Of a DNA stretch of 64,000 nucleotides, positions 51,562 through 60,612 are shown one piece after another. The DNA comes from Chitinimonas arctica (GTDB lineage: Bacteria > Pseudomonadota > Gammaproteobacteria > Burkholderiales > Chitinimonadaceae), in the NCBI RefSeq assembly GCF_007431345.1, contig NZ_CP041730.1, positions 1,922,001 to 1,986,000 of the forward strand. Reading direction: 5' to 3'. The notes beneath the pieces were generated by a model. The model made no database searches, was not told the DNA's origin, and was given only the letters and a program-made list of their open reading frames with translations. The stretch's first letter is position 1. Each line of letters opens with the position of its first letter. The position numbers and the translations under genes are program-made.

Positions 51562-51957
51562 TCAGCGACCGCCACCCTGGCGATAGATAGTAGCCGGATC
51601 CTGCAACACGGTATCGGTGATCTGCCACTCATCGTCCACCAGCTTACGGAACAGGCAACTTTCGCGCCCGGTGTGGCACGCGATACCGCCCGCCTGCTCG
51701 ATCTGCAACAGGATCACATCGCCGTCGCAATCCAGCCGCAATTCGCTGACGGCCTGCTGATGGCCGGATTCCTCACCTTTGCGCCACAGCTTCCTCCGCG
51801 AGCGCGACCAGTAATGCGCAATACCGGTGGCCGCGGTCAGGGCCAAGGCCTCGCGATCCATATGCGCCACCATCAGCACCCGTTGACTGCGCGCATCCTG
51901 GGCAATGGCGGTAACCAGGCCTTTTTCGTCCCAGCGAACTTCGTCCAGCCAGCTCAC
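51562..51957 (-). CDS. hisI: Phosphoribosyl-AMP cyclohydrolase
   Basis: 131 aa. HYWSRSRRKLWRKGEESGH is the family signature; the zinc/magnesium ligands are in LDCDGDVILLQ and ACHTGRESCLF. It opens the adenine ring of PR-AMP in step 3 of the pathway. Overlaps hisF by 4 bases. Confidence 0.96.
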   Translation of the reverse strand: MSWLDEVRWDEKGLVTAIAQDARSQRVLMVAHMDREALALTAATGIAHYWSRSRRKLWRKGEESGHQQAVSELRLDCDGDVILLQIEQAGGIACHTGRESCLFRKLVDDEWQITDTVLQDPATIYRQGGGR

Positions 51958-52727
51958 AAGCGCACCTCTATGCCTTGGTCCCGCATCAATTGCTTGGCTT
52001 CGCCGACGGTGTGCTCGCCAAAGTGGAAAATACTGGCCGCCAACACCGCGTCGGCGCGCCCCAGCAGGATCCCATCGGCCAGATCCTGCAGCTTGCCGAC
52101 ACCACCCGAAGCAATCACCGGGATCGTGACGGCATCGCTGACCGCCCGGGTCAGTTCCAGGTCGAAGCCGGAACGGGTGCCGTCCCGGTCCATGCTGGTC
52201 AGCAGCAGCTCACCCGCACCGCGCGTCTGCATGGCCAGCGCCCAGGCCAGCACATCCAGGCCGGTGGCGGTGCGGCCGCCATGGGTATAGACCTCCCAGC
52301 GCGGCGCTTCACCGGGCTGGCTGACCCGCTTGGCATCGATGGCCACCACGATGGCTTGCGAGCCGAAGTAGCCGGCGGCTTCTTCCACCACCTGCGGATG
52401 GGTCACCGCCGTGGTATTGATGCCGACCTTGTCCGCCCCGGCGTGCAGCAGCCGCCGCACGTCCTCGACCTTGCGCACGCCGCCGCCCACCGTCAGCGGG
52501 ATAAACACCTGTTCCGCCACCGCTTCGATAATGGGCAGGATCAGATCGCGATTGTCGGAGCTGGCGGTGATATCGAGAAAGGTCAGTTCGTCGGCGCCCT
52601 GCCTGTCATAGCGGCGGGCGATCTCGACCGGATCGCCGGCATCGCGCAGTCCGACGAAGTTGACGCCCTTGACCACGCGGCCGGCGGTCACGTCGAGGCA
52701 AGGAATGATACGTTTGGCGAGTGACAT
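51954..52727 (-). CDS. hisF: Imidazole glycerol phosphate synthase, cyclase subunit
   Basis: 257 aa TIM barrel. The start AKRIIPCLDVTAGRVVKGVNF, the catalytic Asp in CLDV (about residue 11) and the second in TSMDRDGTRSGFDLEL (about 130) are present. It uses ammonia from HisH to form IGP and AICAR. It follows hisA by 32 bases. Confidence 0.97.
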   Translation of the reverse strand: MSLAKRIIPCLDVTAGRVVKGVNFVGLRDAGDPVEIARRYDRQGADELTFLDITASSDNRDLILPIIEAVAEQVFIPLTVGGGVRKVEDVRRLLHAGADKVGINTTAVTHPQVVEEAAGYFGSQAIVVAIDAKRVSQPGEAPRWEVYTHGGRTATGLDVLAWALAMQTRGAGELLLTSMDRDGTRSGFDLELTRAVSDAVTIPVIASGGVGKLQDLADGILLGRADAVLAASIFHFGEHTVGEAKQLMRDQGIEVRL

Positions 52728-52759
52728 GGCGAGGCTATTTGGCAGAGGGAATGGGTGGC

Positions 52760-53497
52760 TTAGCCATGAAAGTCATCGGCCAATTGCTGCGCAGCGACGA
52801 AATCCAGCGTGCCTTCATAGATCGAGCGCCCGGCGATCACGCCGGCAATGCCTTCGCTCTCGACCTCGCAAAGACGCTTCACATCGTCGAGATTGGTCAG
52901 CCCGCCGGAGGCGATGACCGGGATGGTCAAATGCTGGGCCAGCCGGACCGTGGCTTCCATATTCAGTCCGGACAGCATGCCGTCGCGGCCGATATCGGTA
53001 TAGATCACCGATTCGACGCCATAGTCCTCGAAGCGCTTGGCCAGATCGACGACATCATGGCCGGTGATCTTGCTCCAACCGTCGATGGCGACCTTGCCGT
53101 CCTTGGCATCGAGGCCGACGATGACCGAGCCCGGGAAGGCGTCGCAGGCTTCGTGCAGGAAACCCGGCGTCTTGACGGCCGCCGTCCCGATAATGACGTA
53201 GCGCAAGCCGGCTTCCAGGTATTTCTCTATCGTTTCAAGGTCACGGATACCGCCACCCAATTGAACCGGCACCTCGGTGCCCACCACATCGAGAATCGCC
53301 CGCACGGCAGCCAGGTTCTTGGGTTTGCCGGCGAACGCGCCATTCAGGTCGACCAGATGGAGACGGCGTGCGCCGGCTTCCAGCCAACGGGCGGCCATTT
53401 CAGCCGGGTCGCCGAATACGTCGGCGGAATCCATTTCACCTTGTTTGAGGCGGACGCACTGACCATCTTTCAGGTCGATGGCAGGAATGATAAGCAT
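52760..53497 (-). CDS. hisA: ProFAR isomerase
   Basis: 245 aa from the ATG at 53497. The (beta/alpha)8 barrel starts MLIIPAIDLKDGQCVRLKQG with the catalytic Asp in AIDL; the second Asp is in YTDIGRDGMLSG. It isomerises ProFAR to PRFAR. HisA and HisF are homologous barrels adjacent here. Confidence 0.97.
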   Translation of the reverse strand: MLIIPAIDLKDGQCVRLKQGEMDSADVFGDPAEMAARWLEAGARRLHLVDLNGAFAGKPKNLAAVRAILDVVGTEVPVQLGGGIRDLETIEKYLEAGLRYVIIGTAAVKTPGFLHEACDAFPGSVIVGLDAKDGKVAIDGWSKITGHDVVDLAKRFEDYGVESVIYTDIGRDGMLSGLNMEATVRLAQHLTIPVIASGGLTNLDDVKRLCEVESEGIAGVIAGRSIYEGTLDFVAAQQLADDFHG

Positions 53498-53531
53498 GGT
53501 GAATTCGGTAAGTTGGTGAAGAGGAGAAAAT

Positions 53532-54173
53532 TCAAGCGGCGCCATCCCAGGCGACGAAGTTGGCCAGTAATCTTAGACCGGCAGCGTGACTTTTTTCAGG
53601 ATGAAACTGGGTGGCAAAGATATTAGCGCGAGCCACCGCCACCGTGAAGCCAAATGGGTAGTCGCTTTCACCCACGGTCAAGCCCTTGTCCACCGGTTGC
53701 ATATAGTAGCTATGGACAAAGTAGAAACGTTCGCCGTCGGCAATGCCGTCCCAAAGCGGATGAGACCGGCTTTGCCTGACCTCGTTCCACCCCATGTGCG
53801 GAACCTTGAGGCGCGTATCGCCCTGCTGCATGCGCGCCTGCGGAAAGCGCAGCACCTCGCCCGCAAACACGCCTAGTGCCTGGCTGCGGCCACCCTCCTC
53901 GCTGATTTCAAACAATAATTGGGCGCCCACGCAAATGCCGAGGAAAGGCTTTTCTCGGGCGCTGGCCAGCACGGCTTCGCGTAGGCCACGGTTATCGAGC
54001 TCGCGCATACAGTCGCGCATCGCGCCCTGGCCGGGAAAGACCACTTTGTCGGCGGCGGCGATCACGGCCGGATCGCCGCTGAGGATGATCTGATGCTCGG
54101 GCGCAACATGTTCCAAGGCGTGGGTGACGGAACGCAGATTACCCATGCCATAGTCGATGACGGCGATCTTCAT
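53532..54173 (-). CDS. hisH: Imidazole glycerol phosphate synthase, glutaminase subunit
   Basis: 213 aa class I glutamine amidotransferase. Nucleophile Cys in FLGICVGAQLLFE, catalytic His-Glu in FATQFHPEKS. It feeds ammonia to HisF. The start IAVIDYGMGNLRSV is typical of the family. It lies 14 bases after hisB and 34 bases before hisA. Confidence 0.97.
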   Translation of the reverse strand: MKIAVIDYGMGNLRSVTHALEHVAPEHQIILSGDPAVIAAADKVVFPGQGAMRDCMRELDNRGLREAVLASAREKPFLGICVGAQLLFEISEEGGRSQALGVFAGEVLRFPQARMQQGDTRLKVPHMGWNEVRQSRSHPLWDGIADGERFYFVHSYYMQPVDKGLTVGESDYPFGFTVAVARANIFATQFHPEKSHAAGLRLLANFVAWDGAA

Positions 54174-54187
54174 GTATTTCCCCCGGC

Positions 54188-54781
54188 TCAGGCCGTCAAT
54201 GTACCCTTGGTGGAAGGCATCACCCCCGCCATCCGTTCATCCATTTCCACCGCCATGCGCAGTGCCCGGCCGAATGCCTTGAAGATGGTCTCGGCCTGGT
54301 GGTGGGCGTTGCTGCCCTTGAGATTGTCGATATGCAGGGTCAGCATGCCGTGGTTGACGAAGCCATGGAAGAACTCGCTGAACAGATCGACGTCGAACTG
54401 GCCGATGCTGGCGCGCGTATAGGTCACGCCATAGCTCAAGCCGGGGCGGCCGGACAAATCGATCACGACCCGGCTGAGGGCTTCATCCAGCGGCACATAG
54501 GCATGGCCATAACGGCGGATGCCTTGCTTGTCGCCAATCGCCCGGGCCAGGGCTTGGCCCAGGGTGATGCCGATATCCTCGACGGTATGGTGGGCGTCGA
54601 TATGCAGATCGCCGCGGGCGACGATCTCCAGGTCGATCAGACCGTGCCTGGCCACTTGGTCGAGCATATGTTCCAGAAAGGGCACGCCGGTATCGAAACG
54701 GCTCTTGCCGCTGCCGTCCAGGTTGAGCGTGACGGTGATCTGGGTTTCCAGCGTGTTACGGCTAAGACTGACTTGGCGCAT
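54188..54781 (-). CDS. hisB: Imidazoleglycerol-phosphate dehydratase
   Basis: 197 aa, the stand-alone dehydratase (no histidinol-phosphatase domain). The manganese-binding repeats GVPFLEHMLDQVARHG, DLHIDAHHTVEDIGI and its second copy EEFFHGF-like FSEFFHGFVNHGMLTLHI are present. The missing phosphatase must be encoded elsewhere. Confidence 0.97.
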   Translation of the reverse strand: MRQVSLSRNTLETQITVTLNLDGSGKSRFDTGVPFLEHMLDQVARHGLIDLEIVARGDLHIDAHHTVEDIGITLGQALARAIGDKQGIRRYGHAYVPLDEALSRVVIDLSGRPGLSYGVTYTRASIGQFDVDLFSEFFHGFVNHGMLTLHIDNLKGSNAHHQAETIFKAFGRALRMAVEMDERMAGVMPSTKGTLTA

Positions 54782-54788
54782 ATTCGAC

Positions 54789-55850
54789 TCACAGACAGGT
54801 AGGCAGGACGCTCAGCACGCGCTCGTTTTCCTGCGGGGTGCCGACGGTGACACGCAGGCAGTTCAGCAGCAGCGGATGCGCGCCATGTAGATTCTTGATC
54901 AAAATACCGGCATTGCGCAGCTTGGCGAATGTCCCCTCCGCATCCGCCACGCGCAGCAGCAGGAAATTGGCCTCGGAAGGGAACACCGTCACGCCGGGCA
55001 AGGCGGCCAGCGCCAGGGCCAAACGCGCGCGTTCCCGCCGCAGGATGGCGGTCTGCGCGTCGAATTCCGCCAGGTGCGCCAAGGCGAAGGCAGCGGCGAC
55101 CTGACTCAGCACATTGATATTGTAGGGCGGCCGCACCTTGTCCAGCTGCGCCATCCAATCGGCCGGGCCGGCGGCATAGCCCAGCCGTATTCCCGCCAAG
55201 CCCAGCTTGGACAGCGTACGCAATACCAACAGGCGGGGATGCGAACCTGCCATGTCCATCAAGCTATCGTCGGCGAACGCGGAATAGGCCTCGTCCACCA
55301 CCACCAGCCCAGGCGCGGCGTCCAGGATCGCTTCTACCTCGGCGCGAGCGTAGCGCGGCCCCGTGGGGTTGTTCGGATAGGCGACAAAGACCACCGCCGG
55401 GCGATGTTGCGCGATTGCTGCCAGCATGGCCGGCAAGTCCAGGGAAAAATCCGGCCGCAGCGGCACGCCGACATATTCCAGGCGGCTGAAAACGGCATTC
55501 ATCCGGTACATGACAAACGAGGGCTCGGCCGCCAGCAAGCAGGCTCCGGGGCGGGCAAGCGCCTGGCAGACCAGGGTGATCAGCTCATCCGACCCATTGC
55601 CCAGCAGGATGTCGGCGGCAGCAGGAATCCGGAAAGCCGTGCGCAGCGCCTCCTTGAGCCCGCCGCCATGGGGATCGGGATAGCGGTTCAGCGCCGCCGC
55701 CGCCAGGCGTTGGCCCAATTCGGCGCGCAGGCCTTCGGGCAAGGGATAGGGATTTTCCATGGCGTCGAGCTTGATCAAGCCGGTCGCATCGGCAACCCGG
55801 TAGGCGCTCAGCTCGGCAATCTCGGGACGTATCCAGTCCGCGGCGGTCAT
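54789..55850 (-). CDS. hisC: Histidinol-phosphate aminotransferase
   Basis: 353 aa PLP fold-type I enzyme. LDAMENPYPLPEGL opens it; the PLP-binding Lys is in LRTLSKLGLAGIRLGY, with the conserved Asp/Tyr in VVVDEAYSAF. Overlaps hisD by 4 bases and lies 7 bases before hisB. Confidence 0.96.
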   Translation of the reverse strand: MTAADWIRPEIAELSAYRVADATGLIKLDAMENPYPLPEGLRAELGQRLAAAALNRYPDPHGGGLKEALRTAFRIPAAADILLGNGSDELITLVCQALARPGACLLAAEPSFVMYRMNAVFSRLEYVGVPLRPDFSLDLPAMLAAIAQHRPAVVFVAYPNNPTGPRYARAEVEAILDAAPGLVVVDEAYSAFADDSLMDMAGSHPRLLVLRTLSKLGLAGIRLGYAAGPADWMAQLDKVRPPYNINVLSQVAAAFALAHLAEFDAQTAILRRERARLALALAALPGVTVFPSEANFLLLRVADAEGTFAKLRNAGILIKNLHGAHPLLLNCLRVTVGTPQENERVLSVLPTCL

Positions 55851-57145
55851 TGGTTTTCCTCCAGGCGGTAAGCCGCCGATAGGGCGTGCGCCGGCAAGCC
55901 TTCGCCCTGCGCCAGTGTCGTGGCGATGCGTCCCAGGCTTTGCGCCCCGGCCTGCGAGACATAGATCAGGCTGGAACGCTTCTGGAAGTCGTAGACACCC
56001 AGTGGACTGGCGAATCGGGCCGTGCGCGAGGTCGGCAAGACATGATTGGGGCCGGCGCAGTAGTCGCCCAGCGCTTCCGAGGCGTAGCGCCCAAGAAAGA
56101 TGGCGCCGGCATGGCGTATCGCCGCTTGCAGGGGCCAGGGATCGGCCACCGACAATTCAAGATGCTCCGGCGCGATCTGGTTGGCCAGCTGGCAGGCCTC
56201 GGCCAGGTCGCGCACCTGGATAAGCGCGCCGCGATTGGCCAGGCTGGCGGCGATGATGTCGCGCCGCGGCATCTCCGGCAGCAGCCGGGCGATGCTGGCA
56301 GCCACCCGTTCCAAATATTCGGCGTCGGGGCAGAGCAGGATGGACTGGGCAATTTCATCGTGCTCGGCCTGGCTGAACAGATCCATCGCGATCCAGTCCG
56401 GATCGGTACCGCCGTCGCAGATGATCAGGATCTCCGATGGACCGGCCACCATATCGATACCGACTAGGCCGAATACGGCCCGCTTGGCCGCGGCGACATA
56501 CTGGTTGCCCGGTCCGGTGATCTTGTCCACCTGGGGAATGGTCGCCGTACCATACGCCAGCGCCGCGACCGCCTGGGCGCCGCCGATGGTGATCACGCGA
56601 TCCACGCCGGCGATATGGGCGGCGGCCAGCACCAGGTCGTTGCGTTCGCCGCGTGGTGTCGGTACCACCAGGATGATTTCGCCCACCCCGGCCACCTTGG
56701 CAGGAATGGCATTCATCAGGACCGAACTGGGATAGCTTGCCTTGCCGCCGGGCACATACAGGCCGACGCGGTCCAGCGGCGTGATCGCCTGCCCCAGCAC
56801 CGTACCGTCATCCTCGCGGTACTGCCAGGCCGGCTGCACCTGCCGCTCGTGATAACGCCGCACACGGGCAGCCGCTGCTTCCAGTGCCTCGCGCTGCGCC
56901 GCAGGCAAACGCTGATACGCGGCTTGCAAGGTAGCGGGCGACAAAGTCAGCTCCGCCATGGATGCGGCCGCGACGCCATCGAAGCGCTGGGTATATTCCA
57001 GCACCGCCGCATCGCCGCGCTGCTTTACATCGGCCAGGATGGCGGCAACCGTCGCATCGACGGCCGGGTTCTGGGCCGTTTCGAAAGCAAGCAGGGACTG
57101 CAGTTGGCTGGAAAATGCCTGATCGGTGCTATTAAGACGCTGCAT
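55847..57145 (-). CDS. hisD: Histidinol dehydrogenase
   Basis: 432 aa. It performs the last two NAD-dependent oxidations to histidine. The zinc-enzyme landmarks YVPGGKASYPSSVLMNAIPAKVAG, GGAQAVAALAYGT and IAPEHLELSV are present. It sits 71 bases after hisG. Confidence 0.97.
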   Translation of the reverse strand: MQRLNSTDQAFSSQLQSLLAFETAQNPAVDATVAAILADVKQRGDAAVLEYTQRFDGVAAASMAELTLSPATLQAAYQRLPAAQREALEAAAARVRRYHERQVQPAWQYREDDGTVLGQAITPLDRVGLYVPGGKASYPSSVLMNAIPAKVAGVGEIILVVPTPRGERNDLVLAAAHIAGVDRVITIGGAQAVAALAYGTATIPQVDKITGPGNQYVAAAKRAVFGLVGIDMVAGPSEILIICDGGTDPDWIAMDLFSQAEHDEIAQSILLCPDAEYLERVAASIARLLPEMPRRDIIAASLANRGALIQVRDLAEACQLANQIAPEHLELSVADPWPLQAAIRHAGAIFLGRYASEALGDYCAGPNHVLPTSRTARFASPLGVYDFQKRSSLIYVSQAGAQSLGRIATTLAQGEGLPAHALSAAYRLEENQ

Positions 57146-57216
57146 GGGTTCACCTCACTGGTCGGGCCACGCCCGACGTTGCAAAACGTTTCGGGCGGGC
57201 TCGCTGGCGACCCGCT

Positions 57217-57864
57217 TCAATCGTGGTGGTGGGCACTCGCCGAAGCGAATGCATCAATGATGGGTTGGACGCCGGCGCGCTTGAGCTTGAGCGAGGCCTG
57301 ATTGACCACCAGCCGGGAACTGACGTCCTGCACGTGTTCCACCGCCTCCAGCTGATTGGCCAGCAAGGTCCCGCCGGTGCTGACCAGATCGACGATGGCG
57401 TCGGCCAGCCCCACCAGCGGCGCCAACTCCATCGAACCGTATAGCTTGATCAGATCGACGTGGACGCCCTTCTTGGCGAAATGTTCGCGGGCCGACTCCA
57501 CATATTTGGTGGCAACCCGCAAGCGTGCCCCTTGCTTGACCGCCGCGAAATAATCGAAGCCTTCGCGTACTGCCACCATCAGGCGACATTTGGCGATGGC
57601 CAGATCCAGCGGCTGGTACAAGCCCACCCCACCGTGCTCCAACAACACATCGTAGCCGGCGATACCGAGATCGGCCGCGCCATATTGCACATAGGTGGGT
57701 ACATCGGTGGCGCGTACGATCACCAGCCGCACATCCTCCCGATTGGTGGCGAGGATCAGCTTGCGCGAGGATTCCGGATCTTCGCTCGGCACAATGCCGG
57801 CCGCGGCCAGCAGGGGCACGGTTTCTTCGAAGATGCGGCCTTTGGAGAGGGCGATGGTGATCAT
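57217..57864 (-). CDS. hisG: ATP phosphoribosyltransferase, short catalytic form
   Basis: 215 aa. ITIALSKGRIFEETVPLLAAAG begins it, and the PRPP-binding loop DAIVDLVSTGGTLLAN is near residue 155. At this length it is the short HisG(S), which lacks the C-terminal regulatory domain and needs HisZ for activity and feedback; no hisZ is in the window. First gene of hisGDCBHAFIE. The A+T-rich spacer upstream should hold the operon promoter. Confidence 0.97.
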   Translation of the reverse strand: MITIALSKGRIFEETVPLLAAAGIVPSEDPESSRKLILATNREDVRLVIVRATDVPTYVQYGAADLGIAGYDVLLEHGGVGLYQPLDLAIAKCRLMVAVREGFDYFAAVKQGARLRVATKYVESAREHFAKKGVHVDLIKLYGSMELAPLVGLADAIVDLVSTGGTLLANQLEAVEHVQDVSSRLVVNQASLKLKRAGVQPIIDAFASASAHHHD

Positions 57865-57979
57865 AGCGAGGCAAGAAACGACAGAAGAGGGATTATGCCG
57901 ACCTCTCGCGCCGCTGACGAGAGAAAGTTGTCTACTTCATTTAGAAGCATATCTTTCTTGACTATCATGCGCTTACGTA

Positions 57980-58008
57980 AATTTGATATTAAGTTGTCTA
58001 GTCAAATT
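57980..58008. promoter_or_regulatory. Inverted repeat in the his operon promoter region
   Basis: AATTTGA, 15 bases, TCAAATT on the plus strand, within a strikingly A+T-rich patch (about 57925-58020). On the minus strand a TTGACT -35 candidate (57999-58004) overlaps one arm. AAGTTGTCTA also occurs twice nearby (57925-57934, 57991-58000). It is a plausible operator for hisG, but no regulator is known to me. The remainder of the 258-base spacer holds the murA terminator. Confidence 0.4.
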
Positions 58009-58050
58009 CGGCTCAAAATCCACCCAATGGTGATCTGCATCCACTTGATC

Positions 58051-58087
58051 AAAAAAAACCGCCATACCGGCGAGACCAGTATGGCGA
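58051..58087 (-). terminator. Rho-independent terminator after murA
   Basis: On the minus strand CGCCATAC pairs with GTATGGCG, with extra pairing inside, followed by eight T residues (58058-58051). It lies 36 bases after the murA stop and insulates the his operon. Confidence 0.9.
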
Positions 58088-58122
58088 TTATCTTTGTGGA
58101 CTTCTATTCGAAATCGTACCGA

Positions 58123-59376
58123 CTAGACCGTCCGTTCGATCTGCGCCCCCACCCCGCCCAGCTTGGCTTCGATATGCTCGTAGCCGCGATCCAGATGGTA
58201 GATGCGATCGACGATGGTCTCCCCGTCCGCAGCCAGGCCGGCGATGACCAAGGAGGCGGAAGCGCGCAGGTCCGTTGCCATCACGCAGGCGCCGGATAGC
58301 TTGTTCACGCCCTGCACCACGGCGGTATGGCCATCGACATGGATATCGGCGCCCATGCGGGCCAGTTCGGAAACGTGCATGAAACGATTTTCGAAGATCG
58401 TTTCGGTCAGCACGCTGGTGCCGCTGGCCAGGGTATTCATGGCCATGAACTGCGCCTGCATATCGGTCGGGAAAGCCGGGTAGGGCAAGGTACGCAGGCT
58501 GACGGCACGGGGCCGCTCGCGCATCTCTATGCTGATCCAGCCATCGCCGGCTTCCAGATAGGCGCCGGCTTCGCGCAGCTTGTCCAACACGCTTTCCATG
58601 ATATTGGCGCGGGTATTGCGCAGCACCACCTTGCCGCGCGCCAGCATGACCGCGCACAGGAAGGTCCCGGTCTCGATACGGTCGGGCATCACGGCGTGGC
58701 TGGCGCCATGCAGGCGTTCGACACCTTCGATGGTGATGGTGTCGGTGCCGTGCCCGCTGATCTTGGCGCCCATTTTGATCAGGCACTCGGCCAGGTCGAC
58801 CACTTCGGGTTCGCGGGCGGCATTCTCGATCGTACTGACACCGTCGGCCAAGGCCGCCGCCATCAGCAGGTTTTCCGTGCCGGTCACCGTCACCATATCG
58901 GTAACGATGCGGGCGCCCTTCAGGCGCTTGGCACGGGCGTGGATATAGCCGTGCTCGATATTGATCTCGGCACCCATGGCCTGCATGCCCTTGATGTGCT
59001 GCTCGACGGGCCGGCTACCGATGGCGCAACCGCCGGGCAAGGACACCCGGGCTTCGCCGAAGCGGGCCAGCAACGGACCCAGCACCAGGATGGACGCGCG
59101 CATGGTCTTCACCAGCTCATAGGGCGCTTCCAGCGTGTCGACGCTGGCACCGGTCATCTCGAACTCGTGCACATTGTCGGTCATGACCCGCATGCCCATG
59201 CCTTGCAATAGCTTCTGCGTGGTCAAGACATCGCGCAACTGCGGCACATTGGTCAGCCGCAGCGTATCGGCCGTCAGCAGCGAGGCGCATAGAATGGGCA
59301 GGGCGGCGTTCTTGGCACCCGAAATGGTGATTTCGCCTTCCAGCGCATTACCACCGGTGATCTTCAGTTTGTCCAT
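58123..59376 (-). CDS. murA: UDP-N-acetylglucosamine 1-carboxyvinyltransferase
   Basis: 417 aa. First committed step of peptidoglycan synthesis, adding enolpyruvate from PEP to UDP-GlcNAc. The start LKITGGNALEGEITISGAKNAALP and the active-site loop LPGGCAIGSRPVEQH with Cys117 (the fosfomycin-binding residue) are present, so the enzyme is of the fosfomycin-sensitive type. The mla-ibaG-murA order matches E. coli. Confidence 0.97.
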   Translation of the reverse strand: MDKLKITGGNALEGEITISGAKNAALPILCASLLTADTLRLTNVPQLRDVLTTQKLLQGMGMRVMTDNVHEFEMTGASVDTLEAPYELVKTMRASILVLGPLLARFGEARVSLPGGCAIGSRPVEQHIKGMQAMGAEINIEHGYIHARAKRLKGARIVTDMVTVTGTENLLMAAALADGVSTIENAAREPEVVDLAECLIKMGAKISGHGTDTITIEGVERLHGASHAVMPDRIETGTFLCAVMLARGKVVLRNTRANIMESVLDKLREAGAYLEAGDGWISIEMRERPRAVSLRTLPYPAFPTDMQAQFMAMNTLASGTSVLTETIFENRFMHVSELARMGADIHVDGHTAVVQGVNKLSGACVMATDLRASASLVIAGLAADGETIVDRIYHLDRGYEHIEAKLGGVGAQIERTV

Positions 59377-59409
59377 GTGCAGCTCGATATTGGGTTGGCG
59401 TGCCGGCAG

Positions 59410-59535
59410 CTAGCAAAATAGCCACCACAGCACTAGCAGTACGAATACCCAGGGCAGATTCACCAGGAACAGGCCCAGCTTGTCGCTGTGGCCCGGCTTG
59501 TCCCGCCCCGTCTTTTTCAGGCCCGGTTTTTCCAT
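59410..59535 (-). CDS. Small membrane protein, 41 aa, between bolA and murA
   Basis: ATG at 59535, TAG at 59410. A charged N-terminal half (MEKPGLKKTGRDKPGHSDK) is followed by one hydrophobic helix (about 21-41) rich in Val, Leu and Trp, ending WWLFC. It overlaps the end of bolA by 19 bases and ends 33 bases before murA, so it belongs to the same transcript. There is no clear ribosome binding site; coupling to bolA translation is possible. I do not recognise a family. Confidence 0.5.
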   Translation of the reverse strand: MEKPGLKKTGRDKPGHSDKLGLFLVNLPWVFVLLVLWWLFC

Positions 59536-59756
59536 TCGTGCGGACTATAGGTCTTCATCGACAGCGCGTGGATTTCCTCACGCATGCGCTCACCCAGCGC
59601 TTGGTACACCAGCTGGTGCTGACGCACGCGTGGCAGGCCGTCAAAGGCGCGGGCCACGATGGTCGCTTCAAAATGATGGCCGTCGCCGGACACTTCGAGC
59701 ACTTCGCAGGCCAGGCCGGTAGCGATGTATTGTTTGACTTGTTCTGGGGTAACCAT
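59517..59756 (-). CDS. ibaG: BolA/IbaG-family protein
   Basis: 79 aa. Class II KH-like BolA fold with GDGHHFEATIVARAFDGLPRVRQHQLVYQALG and the ALSMKTYSP ending. The conserved His in HFEA and the position beside murA and the mla genes match E. coli ibaG (acid-stress BolA). BolA proteins bind [2Fe-2S] with monothiol glutaredoxins. Confidence 0.92.
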   Translation of the reverse strand: MVTPEQVKQYIATGLACEVLEVSGDGHHFEATIVARAFDGLPRVRQHQLVYQALGERMREEIHALSMKTYSPHEWKNRA

Positions 59757-59801
59757 GACGTTTCTAATCAGTTTGCCGAGCGGTTGTGGCCGCCAGCGTA
59801 A

Positions 59802-60557
59802 TCAATGCTTGAGCTTGTAGCCCGTACGGAGCAAATGCAAGGTGAATGCGGCCAATAACAGAAAGGTGCCGAATACGACCGTAAAGCTCAGCCAGGGCGA
59901 CACGTCGCTGGCGCCGAAAAAGCCGAACCGGAAGCCGTCGATCGCATAGAACACCGGGTTGAGGTGCGACACACCCAGCCAGAACGCCGGCAGGGAATGG
60001 ATGGAATAGAAAACCCCGCTCAGGAAGGTCAGCGGCACGATGATAAAGTTCTGAAAAGCCGCCAGTTGGTCGAACTTCTCGGCCCAGATCCCGGCGATCA
60101 GGCCCAGCACCGCCATCACGCCCGAACCCAGCAGGGCGAAGACAACGATCCACAGGGGATATTTGAAATCCGGCCAGGCGAAGAGCAGCGTCACCAGCAA
60201 TACGCCCGCACCCACCATTACCCCCCTCACCACGGCCGCCAGCACATAGGCGGAGAAAAACTCCAGGTGGCTGAGCGGCGGCAGCAGGATATAGATGATA
60301 TTGCCGGTGATCTTCGACTGGATCAGGCTGCTGGACGTATTGGCGAAGGCATTTTGCAACATCGACATCATGGCCAGGCCCGGAATCAGGAAGGCGGTGT
60401 AGCGCACGCCGGGATAGGCTTCGACATGCGATTCGAGCACATGCGAAAAGATCAGCAGATAAAGTACGGCCGTGAGTACCGGCGCGGCGACGGTCTGGAA
60501 GCTGACCTTCCAGAAACGCAGCAATTCCTTATAGAACAGGGTATAGAAGCCTTGCAT
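59802..60557 (-). CDS. ABC-2 type transporter permease
   Basis: 251 aa from the ATG at 60557; a TTG six codons earlier also fits. Six membrane helices, MQGFYTLFYKELLRFWKV start and the PLTFLSGVFYSIHSLP signature of ABC-2 permeases (YadH-like). It pairs with the ATPase gene upstream, 55 bases away. The export substrate is unknown; envelope material is likely given the mla and murA neighbours. Confidence 0.92.
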   Translation of the reverse strand: MQGFYTLFYKELLRFWKVSFQTVAAPVLTAVLYLLIFSHVLESHVEAYPGVRYTAFLIPGLAMMSMLQNAFANTSSSLIQSKITGNIIYILLPPLSHLEFFSAYVLAAVVRGVMVGAGVLLVTLLFAWPDFKYPLWIVVFALLGSGVMAVLGLIAGIWAEKFDQLAAFQNFIIVPLTFLSGVFYSIHSLPAFWLGVSHLNPVFYAIDGFRFGFFGASDVSPWLSFTVVFGTFLLLAAFTLHLLRTGYKLKH

Positions 60558-60612
60558 ATCGTGTTGGCTTGGCAAGGGAACGGGGTGGACGGCCGGGCCG
60601 CCACCTTCGCGC

